64,000 bases of DNA from Jannaschia sp. CCS1 (GCF_000013565.1 NC_007802.1:2418001-2482000); one strand, 5' to 3'. Numbered from the stretch's first letter, positions 45,984-55,393 are shown. Notes: generated by a model not told the origin, from the sequence alone. Numbers and translations: made by a program.

Positions 45984-47048
45984 TCAGGCGTGTGCTGTTG
46001 AGATGTTCCCGGCTGCGACAGCGACGGATTTCAGCACCGCAAAACCGGTCCAGCCTTCCCTGAGCCCCATGGCCGTGGCCGACCGCTGCGTGACCCGCGC
46101 CAGGATCAGGTCGTCGCCCGCGCGCAGCTGAACGATGACGCCCGGCCCGGCCCCGTCGCGCATTGTGACAAGCGTCACCGGAACCACGTTGAGGGCCGAA
46201 ATCCCCTCAGGCCGCGTGTTCGCCAGCATGATGTCCTGCGCCTCAATCCGGACGCGGATCTGGCGACCGACGTCATAGGGCACACGCGGCAGCAGCAGCG
46301 CGCCCGCCGACCAACGAAGCTCAGACAGGCCGTCCCCATGGTGGGCGGTGACGGTCGCGCGCACCAGCGCTCCGGCCTCCCGGACCCCAAGGGTCGGCAC
46401 CACGTCGGGGTCGGACAGGACCTCTGCCGCAGGGCCAGCACGCACCACGCGCCCGCCCTCAAGGGCCACGACAGTGGTGGCAAGGCGCGCGATTTCCGCG
46501 ACGGAGTGAGAGACGTAGAGGATCGGCACCCCCGCCTCATCCCGCAGGCGCTCAATATAGGGCAGGATCTCGGCCTTGCGCGCATCGTCGAGGGCGGCGA
46601 GCGGCTCATCAAGCAGCAGCAGCCGGGGCTGGCTGAGGAGCGCGCGCCCGATGGCAACGCGCTGTGCCTCGCCCCCCGACAGGGTGCCAGGACGGCGGTC
46701 CAGAAGGGCGCCGATGCCCAACATCTCGATCGTTTGATCCATCTCTCCCGCCCGCATCCCGTAGCGCAGATTGGCGCGCACGGACATGTGCGGAAACAGG
46801 CGCGGCTCCTGGAACACATACCCGATCCGGCGCTGGGGCACGGGCAGGCGCATGTGCCTGTCCTCCAGCACCGCATCGCCCACCGTCACAGAGGCCTCCT
46901 GCGCTTTAAGAACGCCCGCCACGATATTGACAACGCTGGTCTTTCCCGCACCGGATCGGCCAAACAACACGGTCACACCAGACGGCGCGGTGAAGTCCAC
47001 GTCCAGCGTGAAACCATCAAAGGCGTGTTTGATCCGCACCTCAAGCAT
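45984..47048 (-). CDS. modC: Molybdate ABC transporter ATP-binding protein
   Basis: A 354-residue ATPase. Walker A GRSGAGKTS is at 30-38, the signature LSGGEAQRVAIGRAL at about 126-140, and Walker B LLLLDEPLAALD follows. A C-terminal TOBE domain (about 285-345, with IRVRIEAQDIMLA) binds molybdate and senses the anion. It overlaps modB by 8 nt in the modABC operon. Confidence 0.95.
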   Translation of the reverse strand: MLEVRIKHAFDGFTLDVDFTAPSGVTVLFGRSGAGKTSVVNIVAGVLKAQEASVTVGDAVLEDRHMRLPVPQRRIGYVFQEPRLFPHMSVRANLRYGMRAGEMDQTIEMLGIGALLDRRPGTLSGGEAQRVAIGRALLSQPRLLLLDEPLAALDDARKAEILPYIERLRDEAGVPILYVSHSVAEIARLATTVVALEGGRVVRAGPAAEVLSDPDVVPTLGVREAGALVRATVTAHHGDGLSELRWSAGALLLPRVPYDVGRQIRVRIEAQDIMLANTRPEGISALNVVPVTLVTMRDGAGPGVIVQLRAGDDLILARVTQRSATAMGLREGWTGFAVLKSVAVAAGNISTAHA

Positions 47049-47742
47049 CGCGGCCCCCGATCCGTTTGGTGACGCGGCGGGCGAGCAGTTCCGAGACGAT
47101 CAGCGCCCCCATGGCGACGACGACCGACACGATCACCAGCCGCCACGCCGCGCCTTCGCCGCCCGGCACTTGCAGGAACGCGTAGATGGCCGAGGGCACG
47201 GTGCGCGTCTCGCCGGGGATGTTGGACACGAAGGTGATCGTGGCCCCGAATTCGCCCATCGCCTTGGCGAAGGCCAGCACCGCGCCGGTGAGAATTCCGG
47301 GGGCCATGAGGGGCAGCGTGATGGTGGCAAAGACACGCAGATGCGACGCGCCGAGGGTGCTGGCGGCCTCCTCCAGCTTGGGGTCCACGGCCTCCAGCGA
47401 CAGGCGAATGGCGCGGACCATCAGGGGAAACGCCATGATCGCAGCGGCGAGCGCGGCACCGGTCCAGCGGAAGGCGATGGGCAGGCCAAGGTTTTGCAGC
47501 AGCTGTCCGACGGGGGCTTGCGGGCCGAAGCTGATCAACAGGAGGTAGCCGGTGACGACGGGGGGCAGGATCAGCGGAAGGTGCACGAGGCCGTTCAACA
47601 GTGTGTGGCCCGGGAAGCGGGTTCGGGCCAGGACATAGGCCGTGAAAATGCCCAATGGCAGGCTCAGGACCGTGGCCGTCAGGGCGACGCGCAGGGACAG
47701 GGCCACCGCCTCCCATTCCGCAGGGCCCAACAGGCCGTTCAT
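47041..47742 (-). CDS. modB: Molybdate ABC transporter permease
   Basis: A 233-residue permease with about five or six helices. SLRVALTATVLSLPLGIFTAYVLAR opens the protein and the EAA-like loop LEAVDPKLEEAASTLGASHLRVFATITLPLMAPGILTG contacts ModC. Its start overlaps the modA stop by 4 nt. Confidence 0.94.
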   Translation of the reverse strand: MNGLLGPAEWEAVALSLRVALTATVLSLPLGIFTAYVLARTRFPGHTLLNGLVHLPLILPPVVTGYLLLISFGPQAPVGQLLQNLGLPIAFRWTGAALAAAIMAFPLMVRAIRLSLEAVDPKLEEAASTLGASHLRVFATITLPLMAPGILTGAVLAFAKAMGEFGATITFVSNIPGETRTVPSAIYAFLQVPGGEGAAWRLVIVSVVVAMGALIVSELLARRVTKRIGGRDA

Positions 47743-48476
47743 TCCGGCACCAGCCCAAAGCCCGCATCGGTGAAGATATTGCGCGCGGGAAGGCTCAGGA
47801 GCGTGGCGACAAAGGCCTCGGCAGCGGCGGATCCCGTGGCCGTCACCGCGACCGGATAGCGGATCGGGGGATGCAGGTCCGGCGCGATCTCCGCGACGAT
47901 CCGCACCCGCGGCTCAAGGGCGGCGTCGGTGGCATAGGTGATCGCGTAGCGCGCCGCCCCGATGGCCACCAGTTGCAGCGCGGCGCGGACGTTGTCGGTC
48001 TCCACGATATTGGGGCGCAGGGCCTGCCACTGGCCCGTCGCCTCAAGGGCCGCGCGGGCGTAGAGGCCGGCGGGCACCGCCTCGGTCAGGGCAAGGGCCA
48101 GACGGGCGTCGCCAAGGCTCAGGTCCTGCAGTGGTCGCGGGGTGGCATCGGGGGCTCCGATCAGGACAAGCCGATTGGTCAGCAGCCCGTGGCGCGTGCC
48201 GGGCAGCAGCGCGTTCAGGTCCTCCAGATGGTCCATCCACGCCTCATTGGCCAGCAGGATCACACCGGCAGGCGCCCCGGCCGCCACCTGCCGGGCCAGC
48301 GTGGAGGACGCGCCGTAAGAGACCACGATCCGGTCGCCGGTCTCGGCCTCATGGTGGGCGGCGATGGCATCGAGCGGGCCGGACATGCTGGCGGCGGCAA
48401 AGACCAGAACCTCCTCCGCGCGGGCCGAATGGACCGAGAGCAGGCAAAAACAGCAACTGAACAGGATCGCACGCAT
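47739..48476 (-). CDS. modA: Molybdate-binding periplasmic protein
   Basis: A 245-residue binding protein. The signal peptide is cleaved near ARA-EE (about 20), then VLVFAAASMSGPLDAIA and VVSYGASSTLARQV supply the serine-rich oxyanion site. ATG 48476 is chosen; the frame runs to 48542 but the added residues lack signal character. No Mo-box-like palindrome or known Moco riboswitch was recognised upstream. A terminator-like hairpin lies about 100 bp before the start. Confidence 0.94.
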   Translation of the reverse strand: MRAILFSCCFCLLSVHSARAEEVLVFAAASMSGPLDAIAAHHEAETGDRIVVSYGASSTLARQVAAGAPAGVILLANEAWMDHLEDLNALLPGTRHGLLTNRLVLIGAPDATPRPLQDLSLGDARLALALTEAVPAGLYARAALEATGQWQALRPNIVETDNVRAALQLVAIGAARYAITYATDAALEPRVRIVAEIAPDLHPPIRYPVAVTATGSAAAEAFVATLLSLPARNIFTDAGFGLVPE

Positions 48477-48566
48477 GGCCGGAACTATCGCGCGCGCGGC
48501 GCGGGACGGCAAGATGTGTCGCGCAGCCGGTAGAGCCGTCAACCACGCCGCACAACAGGTTGATCC

Positions 48567-48597
48567 AAAAGAAAAACGGGGGCCCCGAAGGACCCCC
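48567..48597 (-). terminator. Strong Rho-independent terminator
   Basis: On the minus strand GGGGGTCC, TTCG-type loop and GGGCCCCC are followed by GTTTTTCTTTT. It ends a transcript coming from the DUF2188 side or the structured stretch at 48598-48736, and it may attenuate read-through into modA. Confidence 0.85.
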
Positions 48598-48736
48598 AGT
48601 TTCGCTGATCAGGCTCTGATATTTGACTGCCCGTCGTGTTCTGCCTGCGGCCTGATCCGCGTCAGGGGCGAGCGCACCCGCCCCGTGTGTCAGATGCCCG
48701 GGTCTGGTGAGGACCCCGGACACCCGATGGTGTTAG
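48598..48736 (-). ncRNA. Candidate structured RNA ahead of a terminator
   Basis: This 140-nt stretch has several nested complementary pairs: GATCAGGC/GCCTGATC (48607-48614 with 48650-48657), GGGGCG/CGCCCC (48665-48670 with 48679-48684), and GTGTC-GGGTC with GACCC-GACAC (48687-48704 with 48712-48723). It ends directly at a strong terminator on the minus strand. It could be a small RNA, a processed 3' UTR of the DUF2188 gene, or a leader of modABC. It does not match 4.5S, 6S, RNase P or tmRNA as I know them. Confidence 0.35.
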
Positions 48737-48967
48737 TCACCCTTTGCTAGACTTGGGATCGTTTCCGCAAGTATTCCTCTCTCGGATTTTACCATCACGT
48801 CCCTTAAGGTAAGCCTCGCCTTCAGTGGAACGCGCGCGGTCTTTGGCCTGATCCCAAGTCTTTGCCTGAGTCGGGTGAACCGATGATGCTTTTTCGTTGC
48901 CTTCGCGCTTTACTTCCCACTGGCCATCGTCGCGTTGCTGGGTCCAAAAATCTTTTTTGTCAGTCAT
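48737..48967 (-). CDS. DUF2188 domain protein
   Basis: A 76-residue protein. QWEVKREGNEKASSVHPTQAKTWDQAKDRARSTEGEAYLKGRDGKIRERNTCGNDP closely follows DUF2188, a small family of unknown role, often in stress or mobile contexts. The gene is visibly lower in GC than its neighbours, with codons such as AAA, AAG and TCT, hinting at transfer (inference). It follows nrdJ by 14 bp on the same strand, yet the AT content makes co-regulation doubtful. Confidence 0.85.
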   Translation of the reverse strand: MTDKKDFWTQQRDDGQWEVKREGNEKASSVHPTQAKTWDQAKDRARSTEGEAYLKGRDGKIRERNTCGNDPKSSKG

Positions 48968-48981
48968 TCTAGAATACTCCC

Positions 48982-51900
48982 TCAGCTACACCCGGACGTC
49001 CCGCCGCATGTATTGCACTTCATGCAGGTCCCGTTGCGCACCAGCGTGTAGTTGCCGCACTCGCCGCAAGCCTCGCCCTCGTAGCCCTGCATCTTCGCCT
49101 TTGTCCGCGCGTCGAGGGAGACGGCTCCGGTGGAGACCACCGTGGTGGAGGTCGCCGCCGCAATAGTGCCGCCGCTGCCCTTCACTTCTGGCACCAGTGT
49201 CTCCAGCACCGCGACCGGATCGGCCGCCATGCCGCCCTGCAATACATGCAATTCCTGGGGCGCGCGGTTGCGGAGGTAGCCGGTGGAGGCGACCTGTTTC
49301 AGCACATCCACCGCAGAGGTCGCGCGGGAGCCGGGCACTTCGGTGAAGTTGCTCACGCCCTCCTCGGCCCCGCGACCCACATCATCGAACGTGTCGCCCG
49401 TGGGGGCCACATGGGCCAGATCGGTGCGATCCAGATAGCTGACGGCCAGTTCCCGGAAGATGTAGTCGAGGATCGAAGTGGCGTTCTTGATCGTCTCGTT
49501 GCCCTGCACCATGCCCGAGGGCTCGAACTTGGTGAAGGTGAAGGCGTCCACGAACTCCTCCAGCGGCACGCCGTATTGCAGGCCCACGCTGACCGCGATG
49601 GCGAAGTTGTTCATCATCGCCCGGAAGCCCGCGCCTTCCTTGTGCATGTCGATGAAGATCTCACCCAGGTTGCCGTCCTCATATTCGCCGGTGCGCAGGT
49701 AGACCTTGTGCCCGCCGACGATGGCCTTCTGGGTATAGCCCTTCCGGCGCTGGGGCATCTTTTCGCGGCCCCGCGCGATTTCCTTGACGATGATCTTCTC
49801 GACCACCTTCTCGGCCAGCACTTGCGCTTTCTCGTGGGCGGTCCCGGTTTCCAGGATCTCTGCGGCGTCGTCATCATCCTCGACCAGAGCGGCGGCGAGG
49901 GGTTGCGACAGCTTGGACCCATCACGGTAGAGCGCGTTGGCCTTCACCCCAAGGGACCAGGACAGCTCATACGCCTTCTGGCAATCCTCGATCGTGGCGT
50001 GGTTGGCCATGTTGATCGTCTTGGAAATCGCGCCCGAGATGAAGGATTGCGAGGCGGCCATCATGTGAATGTGCGCCTCCACGGACAGATACCGCTTGCC
50101 CTTCTTGCCGCAGGGGTTGGCGCAATCGAAGACCGGCAGGTGTTCGTCCTTCAGGAACGGTGCGCCTTCCAGCGTCATTGTCCCACAGACGTGATCATTC
50201 GCGGCCTCGATATCGGCCTTGGTGAAGCCAAGGTGGCGCAGCAGGTCGAACGTCGGATCATTCAGCTTGTCGGCCGGGATGCCCAAGGTCTCGGTGCAGA
50301 ACTCTGCGCCAAGGGTCCACTGGTTGAACACGAAGCGGATGTCGAACGCCTGCGGCAGCGCCTCTTCGATCTTGCGGATCTCTTCCGGGCCAAAGCCGTG
50401 GCCGATCAGGGAGGTGTGGTTGATGCCCGGCGCCTGCCCGATGGTGCCGTGACCGACCGCATAGGCGATGATTTCCTCGATCTGGCTGGAGGCATAGCCC
50501 AGACCTTCCAGCGCCGCCGGAACGGACTGGTTGATGATCTTGAAATATCCGCCACCGGCGAGCTTCTTGAACTTCACCAGGGCGAAGTCGGGCTCGATGC
50601 CCGTGGTGTCGCAATCCATGACCAGGCCAATGGTGCCGGTGGGTGCGATGACGGTGGCCTGCGCGTTGCGGTAGCCGTGGGCCTCGCCCAGGGTCAGCGC
50701 CTCGTCCCAGGCCTGCTTGGCCAGTTCAACCAGTGTCTGGTCGGGGCAGTTGATGTGGTCGAGGGCGACGGGGTTGACGTTGACCTCCTCGTAGCCGTCG
50801 GTCTTGCCATAGGCGGCGGCGCGGTGGTTGCGCATCACCCGCAGCATATGCTCGCGGTTCTTGGCGAAGCCCGCGAAGGGCCCCAGTTCCGACGCGATCT
50901 CGGCAGAGGTTGCATAAGCCACCCCGGTCATGATCGCAGTGAGGGAGCCGCAGAGGGCACGGCCTTCCGCGCTGTCATAGGAATGCCCCGTGTTCATCAG
51001 CAACCCGCCGATATTGGCAAACCCCAGACCCAGCGTGCGGAAATCATAGGAGCGCTGCGCGATTTCCTTGGACGGGAACTGCGCCATCATGACGGAGATT
51101 TCCAGCGTCAGCGTCCACAACCGGCAGGCGTGCATGTAGGATTCCGCGTCGAACGTGCCGCCCGCGTAGAACGTCAGCAGGTTCATCGACGCAAGGTTGC
51201 ACGCCGTGTCGTCCAGGAACATGTATTCGGAGCACGGGTTGGAGCCCCGGATCGCCCCGTCTTCGGGGCATGTGTGCCAGGCATTGACCGTGTCGTGGTA
51301 CTGAATGCCCGGGTCCGCGCAGGCCCACGCCGCATGGCCGACCTTTTCCCACAGATCGCGGGCCTTGATCGTCTTGGAGACTTTGCCGTCGCGGCGGTTG
51401 ATCAGCTGCCAATCGTCATCATTTTCGACGGCCTTGAGGAAGGCGTCGGTCACGCGGATGGAGTTGTTGGAGTTCTGGCCCGAGACGGAGTTATAGGCCT
51501 CAGAGTCCCAATCCGTGTCGTAGGTGGGGAATTCAATCGACGTGTGGCCCTGCTTGGCATAGTCCAGCACGCGCTTGACGTAAGTCTCGGGGATCGCGAC
51601 CTTTTTGGCCTCCCGGATCGCCTGCTTCAGGCTCTGGTTCTTGGCCGGATCGACTGCATCCTCCAGCGATCCGTCCCCAGTTGCATGAAGTGCAACACCC
51701 TCTGCTTTATAGTCTTTGATCGCGCCGAAAATGCCGTTCAGCATCTTTTCATGCATCTTGGAGCCCGCGACGATGCTCGCCACTTTCTGCTCTTCCAGCA
51801 CCTTCCATTCGATGAAGTCTTCGATATCGGGGTGGTCTGCGTCGACGATGACCATCTTGGCCGCGCGCCGCGTGGTGCCGCCGGACTTGATCGCGCCCGC

Positions 51901-52692
51901 CGCGCGGTCACCGATCTTCAGGAAGCCCATCAGGCCGGAGGATTTGCCACCGCCTGATAGCTTCTCGCCCTCGCCGCGCAGGTGGCTGAAGTTGGTGCCG
52001 GTGCCGGAGCCATATTTGAACAGACGCGCCTCCCGCACCCACAGGTCCATGATGCCGCCGTCGTTCACCAGATCATCCTTCACGCCCTGAATGAAGCAGG
52101 CGTGGGGCTGAGGATGCTCATAAGACGACGTGGATTTCGTCAGCTTGCCACTCTTGTAGTCGACATAATGGTGCCCCTGCGCCGGGCCGTCGATGCCGTA
52201 TGCCCAGTGCAGGCCGGTGTTGAACCATTGCGGGGAATTGGGCGCGGCCATCTGGCGCGCCAGCATCAGCTGCATCTCATCGAAATAGGCCTGCGCGTCA
52301 GACTCGGACGTGAAGTATCCGCCCTTCCAGCCCCAATAGGCCCACGCTCCGGCAAGGCGCCGGAAGACCTGCTTGGCGGACGTTTCGCCACCATAACGCT
52401 GGTCCTCCGGCATAGCCTCCAGCGCCTTATCGTCGGCCACGTGGCGCTGAAGGAATGCGGGAACGCCTTTTTCCTTCACGGGCTTGGTGGCCGCGGGCAC
52501 ACCAGCCTTGCGGAAGTATTTCTGGGCGATCACGTCAGAGGCAACCTGGCTCCAGCCGGTCGGCACTTCGACATTGTCGAGCTTGAACACGATCGTGCCG
52601 TCGGGATTGCGGATCTCCGACGTGGTCGTGGTAAAGGTCTGATCCGCGTACACATCTGCGCCGTCACGGGTAAATCGCCGTTCAATCTTCAT
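48982..52692 (-). CDS. nrdJ: Adenosylcobalamin-dependent ribonucleotide reductase (class II)
   Basis: A 1236-residue Nrd[16 protein letters not shown] is the N-terminal signature, [21 protein letters not shown] (near 480) holds the active-site NxCxE pattern, and [21 protein letters not shown] is conserved. The C-terminus has the redox cysteines [22 protein letters not shown] of a zinc-finger-like tail. It makes dNTPs with or without oxygen. Length and the C-terminal domain match the alphaproteobacterial form. An upstream region of over 500 bp contains NrdR- and CtrA-like boxes. Confidence 0.96.
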   Translation of the reverse strand: MKIERRFTRDGADVYADQTFTTTTSEIRNPDGTIVFKLDNVEVPTGWSQVASDVIAQKYFRKAGVPAATKPVKEKGVPAFLQRHVADDKALEAMPEDQRYGGETSAKQVFRRLAGAWAYWGWKGGYFTSESDAQAYFDEMQLMLARQMAAPNSPQWFNTGLHWAYGIDGPAQGHHYVDYKSGKLTKSTSSYEHPQPHACFIQGVKDDLVNDGGIMDLWVREARLFKYGSGTGTNFSHLRGEGEKLSGGGKSSGLMGFLKIGDRAAGAIKSGGTTRRAAKMVIVDADHPDIEDFIEWKVLEEQKVASIVAGSKMHEKMLNGIFGAIKDYKAEGVALHATGDGSLEDAVDPAKNQSLKQAIREAKKVAIPETYVKRVLDYAKQGHTSIEFPTYDTDWDSEAYNSVSGQNSNNSIRVTDAFLKAVENDDDWQLINRRDGKVSKTIKARDLWEKVGHAAWACADPGIQYHDTVNAWHTCPEDGAIRGSNPCSEYMFLDDTACNLASMNLLTFYAGGTFDAESYMHACRLWTLTLEISVMMAQFPSKEIAQRSYDFRTLGLGFANIGGLLMNTGHSYDSAEGRALCGSLTAIMTGVAYATSAEIASELGPFAGFAKNREHMLRVMRNHRAAAYGKTDGYEEVNVNPVALDHINCPDQTLVELAKQAWDEALTLGEAHGYRNAQATVIAPTGTIGLVMDCDTTGIEPDFALVKFKKLAGGGYFKIINQSVPAALEGLGYASSQIEEIIAYAVGHGTIGQAPGINHTSLIGHGFGPEEIRKIEEALPQAFDIRFVFNQWTLGAEFCTETLGIPADKLNDPTFDLLRHLGFTKADIEAANDHVCGTMTLEGAPFLKDEHLPVFDCANPCGKKGKRYLSVEAHIHMMAASQSFISGAISKTINMANHATIEDCQKAYELSWSLGVKANALYRDGSKLSQPLAAALVEDDDDAAEILETGTAHEKAQVLAEKVVEKIIVKEIARGREKMPQRRKGYTQKAIVGGHKVYLRTGEYEDGNLGEIFIDMHKEGAGFRAMMNNFAIAVSVGLQYGVPLEEFVDAFTFTKFEPSGMVQGNETIKNATSILDYIFRELAVSYLDRTDLAHVAPTGDTFDDVGRGAEEGVSNFTEVPGSRATSAVDVLKQVASTGYLRNRAPQELHVLQGGMAADPVAVLETLVPEVKGSGGTIAAATSTTVVSTGAVSLDARTKAKMQGYEGEACGECGNYTLVRNGTCMKCNTCGGTSGCS

Positions 52693-52907
52693 GAAGCTGC
52701 CTCTTTAATACTCACCAGAGCCGCCTGGGCCCGAAATTTCCGTTGTCCGGCCTGCCAGGGTCTTGCGCCCTCTGCCCGGTTGTTCCCTTCTGGGCGGTCA
52801 CGGCACCCGCGCACAGCTTCCCTGTCGGCCGCAAATACAAGCGGTCGGCATGTCGTCTGTCGTGGGTGTATCGTCCCGTTCGAGGTTTCCCTCGGCCCCG
52901 TCGGCTG

Positions 52908-52923
52908 ACCCTATATGTGGTAG
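52908..52923 (-). promoter_or_regulatory. Weak NrdR-like box
   Basis: Minus-strand CTACCACATATAGGGT agrees with the NrdR consensus at about 11 of 16 positions. It lies about 215 bp upstream of nrdJ. Confidence 0.3.
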
Positions 52924-53139
52924 CGTCACATCCGACAGACACTAAGTGACGTATGGACCCCAATCGGGTCAATCACTTTTTTGGCAATTTCCAGATGAAT
53001 TACAGCTTGCGTTTGACCGGGGCCCGTCGCGGGAAAGCCCATGGGTGATTCCACTGCGGCGCTGCCCTGGATGACCGATTTAGAGGTTTTCCTTTAAACC
53101 GGGCGGGATAGCCGTTGGGGCGCATGTGATGCCTTTACA

Positions 53140-53155
53140 TTAACCCAAGGTTAAC
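53140..53155. promoter_or_regulatory. CtrA box TTAA-N7-TTAAC upstream of nrdJ
   Basis: TTAACCCAAGGTTAAC is an exact TTAA-N7-TTAAC and is also a palindrome (TTAACC-CAA-GGTTAA). It is about 450 bp upstream of the nrdJ start and 38 bp from the NrdR-like box at 53193. Confidence 0.5.
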
Positions 53156-53192
53156 GCCGCTCACCGGCCCCTCAGCGGGAAAAATCCGTCGC

Positions 53193-53227
53193 ACACTACA
53201 TATAGCATCATTATGACAGAAAAGTCA
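53193..53227 (-). promoter_or_regulatory. Candidate nrdJ promoter with NrdR box over the -10
   Basis: On the minus strand TGACTT (53222-53227) and TATATG (53199-53204) are spaced by 17 nt. The plus-strand ACACTACATATAGCAT (53193-53208) covers this -10 and matches the NrdR consensus at 13 of 16 positions. If used for nrdJ, the leader would be about 500 nt. Confidence 0.45.
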
Positions 53228-53281
53228 CAGACAATACCATATCGCGGAGCAACCGACGACAGATCTACCAGATTTAGGAAG

Positions 53282-53358
53282 TGGTCGGGGCGGCGAGATT
53301 CGAACTCACGACCCCCTGTACCCAAAACAGGTGCGCTACCAGACTGCGCCACGCCCCG
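53282..53358 (-). tRNA. tRNA-Pro (anticodon TGG)
   Basis: A 77-nt cloverleaf. The acceptor stem CGGGGCG/CGCCCCG is perfect, the anticodon stem CCTGT/ACAGG encloses TTTGGGT with anticodon TGG (reads CCA and, with wobble modification, other CCN), the T-arm contains GTTCGAATC, and the CCA end is encoded at 53282-53284. Confidence 0.97.
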
Positions 53359-53425
53359 ACCGTGCGCTGCTCTTAGCGATAGAGGGATGGTATGTGCAAG
53401 CCCTGTCTTTCCGGCCCGGCGCGGC

Positions 53426-53917
53426 TCAGCCGTCGCATGGCCAAAGGGCCGTGTCCTGGGGCACGGAGGGATGGCGCAGCTGGTCGCCTGCCGCAAGGCC
53501 CAGGTCCTCGGCCAGGCCACCGTTGATCTCCAGCACATAGACAATGTCACTGCTGCCGCCGGGAATGGGCGTGCGATCCAAGGGGACCGCATTGGAATGG
53601 ACGTTGACGATCAGCCCGGTCTCATCGGCGAAGATCATGTCGAGTGGGATCAGCGTATTCTCCATCCAGAAGCTGACCCGTTGCGGGCGCTCATAGATAA
53701 ACAGCATCCCGGCGCGTTGCGGCATCTCCGGCACATTCATCAACCCCTGCGCGCGCTCCGCAACCGTGTCGGCAATCGCCACGCGGAACCGGGCAATGCC
53801 CCAATCGCCGCGCACTTCCACGCGGTCGTCACTGCACCGCGCAGCCGCAGGCGTGGTGGCGAACGCGGTCACCGCAACCGCCAATGTCATCAGGAATGTC
53901 CGGAGCATCGCTATCAA
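53426..53917 (-). CDS. DUF192 family secreted protein
   Basis: A 163-residue protein. An N-terminal signal peptide ends near AAA-RC (about 27). The DUF192 core follows, with RAQGLMNVPEMPQRAGMLFIYERPQRVSFWMENTLIPLDMIFAD, the usual AxG(L/M)M...FWMKNT..PLD pattern. The family is periplasmic or membrane-attached, of unknown function. It follows the cold-shock gene on the same strand (50-bp gap), a pairing that recurs in this group. Met4 (53908) is an alternative start. Confidence 0.9.
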   Translation of the reverse strand: MIAMLRTFLMTLAVAVTAFATTPAAARCSDDRVEVRGDWGIARFRVAIADTVAERAQGLMNVPEMPQRAGMLFIYERPQRVSFWMENTLIPLDMIFADETGLIVNVHSNAVPLDRTPIPGGSSDIVYVLEINGGLAEDLGLAAGDQLRHPSVPQDTALWPCDG

Positions 53918-53967
53918 GCCTCACATCTTCCAATCGGGCCGGAGCCCCAATGGCGTGAGGGCCAAGC

Positions 53968-54513
53968 CTATATCGCGTCCCAGGTCCGCACTTCAGCGGC
54001 CATCCGGCCCCGCGGACCATCAACCACCTTCATGGCCACCGCCTCACCGGGCTGAAGCTCGGTAAAGCCGGAGCGGCGCAGAACTTCGACATGCACGAAC
54101 ACGTCCTCGGAATGGCCGAACACATTGGCAAAGCCGAAGCCCTTGGCCTTGTCAAACCACTTCACGCGCGCTGCCACAAGGGGAACATCGGTCGCATCAG
54201 GCATATCGGGGATGGGACGATCCGGGTCTGTGGGCTCGCCCACAACGGCCTCAATCGCGATGATCTCTACGGCTTGAAGACCTCGTCCGGTGGCCTGCGT
54301 GCGGAGCATGACGCGCGCGCCTTCGGCGATGGATCCCCGTCCGAAGCTGCGCAGAACATTGGCGTGCAGAAGAATGTCGGGACCACCTTCGTCGGACAGG
54401 ACAAATCCGAACCCTTTTGTGGTGTCAAACCACTTCACCACGCCGGCCACTGTCGGACAAATGGCACCCGAATCTGCGCGTCCCACTAAACTCTCTCCAA
54501 CACTCTTAACCAT
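53968..54513 (-). CDS. Cold-shock protein with two CSD domains
   Basis: A 181-residue protein with two cold-shock domains: VVKWFDTTKGFGFVLSDEGGPDILLHANVL (about 25-55, RNP-1 KGFGF) and RVKWFDKAKGFGFANVFGHSEDVFVHVEVL (about 111-140). Two-domain CSPs are typical of alphaproteobacteria and act as RNA chaperones. The ATG at 54513 lies inside the palindrome TTAACCATGGTTAA (54506-54519); a five-residue longer start at 54528 is unlikely. Confidence 0.9.
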   Translation of the reverse strand: MVKSVGESLVGRADSGAICPTVAGVVKWFDTTKGFGFVLSDEGGPDILLHANVLRSFGRGSIAEGARVMLRTQATGRGLQAVEIIAIEAVVGEPTDPDRPIPDMPDATDVPLVAARVKWFDKAKGFGFANVFGHSEDVFVHVEVLRRSGFTELQPGEAVAMKVVDGPRGRMAAEVRTWDAI

Positions 54514-54519
54514 GGTTAA
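54506..54519. promoter_or_regulatory. Palindrome TTAACCATGGTTAA over the start codon
   Basis: TTAACC-AT-GGTTAA spans the start codon of the cold-shock gene (ATG at 54511-54513 on the minus strand). It shares the TTAACC arms with the CtrA-like box at 53140 but lacks the N7 spacing. Confidence 0.35.
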
Positions 54520-54575
54520 TCGTCGCACCTATCCACAAGGATACAAGATGAAAGAATCGCGGCTTATCAGGTGCT

Positions 54576-54602
54576 TGCAATTTCACGTTGAACGAAATTG
54601 CA
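54576..54602. promoter_or_regulatory. Perfect 9-bp inverted repeat upstream of the cold-shock gene
   Basis: TGCAATTTC and GAAATTGCA enclose ACGTTGAAC, 63 bp upstream of the cold-shock start and 38 bp after the pdxH stop. It could be an operator or a leader hairpin. Confidence 0.45.
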
Positions 54603-54640
54603 TATCGGCAACACTAAAGTCAGGTGACGTTCACGGAAAC

Positions 54641-55261
54641 TTAGGGGTTCAGACGCTGCACTTCCCAGGGGTCATCCACGCTGCCGCGGCGCCATTGAAA
54701 CCGGTCGTGCAGGCGGAACGCGCCATCGGCCCAGAACTCGATTTCCAGCGGCGTGATCCGGACCCCGCCCCAGAACGGAGGGCGCTTGGGATTGGTGCCC
54801 TGCTCCGCCGTGACCCGGGCCACATCGGCCATCAAGGCCCCACGACTGCTGAGGGGTTTTGATTGATCCGAGGCCCAGGCCCCGAGACGGCTCTTGAGGG
54901 ATCTTGAGGCGTAATAGGCATCAGCCTGAGGTCCGTCCTCTGTCTCGGTCAGCCCCCTCACGCGAATTTGACGATGCAGGCTTTTCCAATGGCACACGAA
55001 GGCGGCCTTTCCGGCCTGTGCGATCTCCTGCCCTTTGGCAGATCCGTAATTGGTGTAGAACACGAAACCGCCCTGCCCCGCACCGTGGGATTCGATCTCT
55101 TTCAACAGCACCATGCGCGCATTTGGCAGGCCATCGGCATCGACCGTCGACAGGGCAATCGCGTTGGGATCATTGGGCTCGGACGCCTCGGCCTCCGCCA
55201 GCCAGGCACGCGCCAGAACAAACGGGTCGTCGCCCGCGAAAATACCAGATCGCTCGCTCAT
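54641..55261 (-). CDS. pdxH: Pyridoxamine 5'-phosphate oxidase
   Basis: A 206-residue FMN enzyme making pyridoxal phosphate. [11 protein letters not shown] (near 50), [31 protein letters not shown] and the C-terminal [23 protein letters not shown] are family signatures. ATG 55261 is used; six further residues to 55279 are not conserved. It is divergent from fabI. Confidence 0.95.
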   Translation of the reverse strand: MSERSGIFAGDDPFVLARAWLAEAEASEPNDPNAIALSTVDADGLPNARMVLLKEIESHGAGQGGFVFYTNYGSAKGQEIAQAGKAAFVCHWKSLHRQIRVRGLTETEDGPQADAYYASRSLKSRLGAWASDQSKPLSSRGALMADVARVTAEQGTNPKRPPFWGGVRITPLEIEFWADGAFRLHDRFQWRRGSVDDPWEVQRLNP

Positions 55262-55393
55262 GTCGTGTCTCCCTCGCACCTCGTCCCTGAGCTAGCGGGC
55301 CACACCGGGCACGGCAAGGGCTGGCTTAATCTTGAAGCCCTGCGGGGGATGGCCTACGAGAGAGGCAACAACACACCAGGTAAGTGGGACGAT

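Noticed and set aside
48598-48736. 6S RNA, 4.5S RNA, RNase P RNA or tmRNA
   Set aside because: The stretch has no conserved core of any of these (for example no GGAAGGAAGCAGCC-like loop or tmRNA tag), so only an unnamed structured RNA is proposed.
48477-48737. Moco riboswitch or Mo-box upstream of modA
   Set aside because: I saw neither the conserved riboswitch core nor a TATAT-type ModE palindrome; the only clear signal is a terminator.
49246-51957. A 903-codon open frame antisense to nrdJ
   Set aside because: A high-GC mirror frame of a well-supported gene; no family resemblance or ribosome site.
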